Assembly (NCBI GenBank): GCA_016935655.1
Contig: JAFGQM010000060.1
Location: 1 to 5,941 of the forward strand
Origin: Candidatus Altarchaeota archaeon
GTDB taxonomy: Archaea; Altiarchaeota; Altiarchaeia; JAFGQM01
DNA length: 5,941 bases
Direction: 5' to 3'
The notes beneath the pieces are model-generated. The model searched no databases. It was not told the DNA's origin and worked only from the letters and a program-made list of their open reading frames with translations. Positions within the stretch are counted from its first letter, which is position 1. Every line of letters starts with the position of its first letter. Shown piece by piece: positions 4,281-5,941 of the stretch. Both the position numbers and the translations under genes were made by a program.

Positions 4281-5909
4281 ATGAAAGGGATCCTAGCCAT
4301 CTGGTTTATAGGAGCTTTGGTTCTCACGATAGGGGCAGAGGCAGAGCTGAAGGTCATGATAACCGATTTGACCTTCAGAGATGCCAACTGGGCCGAGGTA
4401 ACAAAAATAGGCCCGGGTGAGGACTTATATGTGGACGTGGAAATAGCGAATCAGGGGGATGTCTGGCTTCTGAACAGGAAGATAATGACGCGCGTCAAGC
4501 ATATGGAGACCGGGACGATAGTCTCCCCCTACAACCATGCTGATGCCTTTTTCATCCATGACATAGACAATCCCCTTTGGCTCCAGCCCGGGGAGAAGAC
4601 AGTCCACAGGCTAAAGCTGCCTATATATCTTAGCGCGCCGGCTGGCACCACAGAGGTGTATGCCGAGCTCTTGGAGGCAGATTCTATCATTCCGGGAGAC
4701 CCCCCAAAGACCGTTCTCCATACCCTAAGCACCACGCGGGAATATCTAGGAGTCTACGTCCCAGGAAGCAGCTACAACTGCATAAGGATGACCAATATGG
4801 GGTATCCCGGTGACAGGGTTTTGCCGGCTGACATGAGCAAAGACGGGGTGTTCGAATTCGACCTTGAGAACTGTGACGAAAACAGCCCGATTGATGTAAA
4901 GGTGCACTTGTATTGCAGCGGGAAGACCGTTTGTGAGGTCAGTAGTCCCGGTATGGATAATCTGCGGTATTTCCAAGGCGATGATAGGGAGGTTGAGTTC
5001 ACACTCGGGCGACTTGGTGATCCCGGGGACTCCCAAAGGGACATAAGGGCGGTTGTTGACAGGAGTTACTTCGACGTCCCGGGGGACGACGTAAAAAATT
5101 GCTTTGCCACATACTATGACGGGAACCCCCCTATGAAAGACTGGAAGCTTTTAAGGACCTACTGCGCATCCTTTGACACTGAAGGGGGTGGGACCACAGA
5201 ACCCGCATGCAAGACTACTGATTATAACGTGGACATCAAGAAGTTCTACGTGGAGAAGGTGGTCTACAAGCCCGGGGAGAGTATAAAGGGGCTGCTTTCC
5301 ATCAAAAGCGACGGCATAGACCTGCCTACTACAAGCATAGTGGACTTCACGGCAGTCAAGGCTACCGGGGAGACGTTCTGGGTCTACACATATCCCATCT
5401 CCGCAGGCCTCGGCTGCGAGCAGACCCTGGACATACCATTCATGATCTCCGGACTGACTAGCTACACCTTCTCCTTTGATGTCACGGCCGACATAAAACC
5501 CGCCCCCGGCGGGAACACCATAAAAAGGGTAACTCTCCAGCACACCGTAAACAAGAACTACGACAGCGTCACTTGTGATCCCGAGATACCAGAAGCCGCA
5601 TCCGGGGTCGTTGCATACCACACATGTGAAACGACTACTTCTGGGGTAGCCACGTATTTTTTCGAAGAAAAGTTCATATTTGACCATCTTGAGAAGGTGG
5701 GTTCCGGAAGGCTGGAGTATGAGCTGATAACAGATTCGGCGACTGGTGCCCGCGGCATCATGGTGGACGGGGGCGAAAAATTCACCATATACTACAAGCG
5801 GGCGGTACCGTCGATGAGCCTCGACTTTGGATACATGTTGCTTATTATCTCCTTGGCCCTCTCCTTGGCAGGCCTAAAACAGGCCAGTGAGAAAAAAAAC
5901 ACGGGCTAG
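4281..5909 (+). CDS. Large surface-anchored beta-domain protein (CARDB-like start)
   Basis: The 542-residue product has a cleavable-looking signal peptide (residues 1-21, hydrophobic core ending in A-E-A) and a C-terminal membrane segment at about 514-532 followed by a short Lys-rich tail, so nearly all of it lies outside the cell. Residues 22-155 (LKVMITDLTFRD, then IGPGEDLYVDVEIANQGDVW) look like a CARDB-type immunoglobulin-like domain, often found in adhesion or surface proteins. A middle domain (about 156-310) and another beta-rich domain starting at 313 (DIKKFYVEKVVYKPGESIKG) follow, then a last domain (about 425-510). Ten cysteines (167, 198, 212, 218, 274, 295, 310, 379, 432, 449), an even number and none in the first domain, suggest disulfides. 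No enzyme motif is seen. It begins immediately after the preceding stop. Confidence 0.82.
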   Translation: MKGILAIWFIGALVLTIGAEAELKVMITDLTFRDANWAEVTKIGPGEDLYVDVEIANQGDVWLLNRKIMTRVKHMETGTIVSPYNHADAFFIHDIDNPLWLQPGEKTVHRLKLPIYLSAPAGTTEVYAELLEADSIIPGDPPKTVLHTLSTTREYLGVYVPGSSYNCIRMTNMGYPGDRVLPADMSKDGVFEFDLENCDENSPIDVKVHLYCSGKTVCEVSSPGMDNLRYFQGDDREVEFTLGRLGDPGDSQRDIRAVVDRSYFDVPGDDVKNCFATYYDGNPPMKDWKLLRTYCASFDTEGGGTTEPACKTTDYNVDIKKFYVEKVVYKPGESIKGLLSIKSDGIDLPTTSIVDFTAVKATGETFWVYTYPISAGLGCEQTLDIPFMISGLTSYTFSFDVTADIKPAPGGNTIKRVTLQHTVNKNYDSVTCDPEIPEAASGVVAYHTCETTTSGVATYFFEEKFIFDHLEKVGSGRLEYELITDSATGARGIMVDGGEKFTIYYKRAVPSMSLDFGYMLLIISLALSLAGLKQASEKKNTG

Positions 5910-5910
5910 G

Positions 5911-5920
5911 GATTTTTATT
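5911..5920 (+). terminator. Possible T-rich terminator after the surface-protein gene
   Basis: GATTTTTATT begins two bases after the TAG stop. It fits a stemless archaeal terminator, and a new TATA-like box follows within 11 bases, which supports a transcription boundary here. Confidence 0.4.
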
Positions 5921-5930
5921 ATGCTGACCG

Positions 5931-5938
5931 TATAAATA
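5931..5938 (+). promoter_or_regulatory. TATA box of the next gene, outside the window
   Basis: TATAAATA is a strong archaeal TATA-like sequence. The gene it would serve starts beyond the window edge. Confidence 0.5.
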
Positions 5939-5941
5939 AAG

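Overview
The window looks archaeal. Several starts sit about 23-26 bases downstream of AT-rich TATA-like boxes with no room for a leader, other genes have Shine-Dalgarno sites, one gene belongs to an archaeal regulator family (COG1395-like), and there is an archaeal-style RNase P RNA. I cannot fix the lineage; a euryarchaeon or DPANN archaeon would fit.

Left part (1-1011): the end of a gene resembling secreted PsbP-like proteins, then a small zinc-ribbon gene on the minus strand, then a HicB antitoxin gene overlapping a hicA toxin gene that carries an apparent one-base deletion. Copies of a short TTACACTAC motif lie in the gaps around these genes, which gives this part the look of an accessory island.

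Middle part (1012-1505): no protein gene. This stretch holds the RNase P RNA gene (about 1097-1385), recognised from conserved cores and helices P1, P2, P3, P4, P5 and P8. Two things are unusual. The nearly universal P4 sequence is replaced by another that still pairs, and an extra hairpin sits just before the 3' core. After it, 27 bases of the RNase P 3' end are repeated exactly 108 bases downstream, with a long hairpin immediately before the second copy.

Right part (1506-5941): an FHA-domain gene (minus) and a small, very basic protein gene (plus) diverge from a 38-base gap whose two TATA-like boxes form a perfect inverted repeat. Next come the COG1395-like regulator and a membrane-anchored protein gene one base after it. 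A second unit holds two abutting genes: a membrane-anchored protein with a possible OB-fold, and a 542-residue surface protein with a signal peptide, ten cysteines and a C-terminal membrane anchor. Its promoter carries two adjacent inverted repeats. Three of the last four genes therefore encode envelope proteins facing outward, next to a regulator. Their joint function is not known from sequence.
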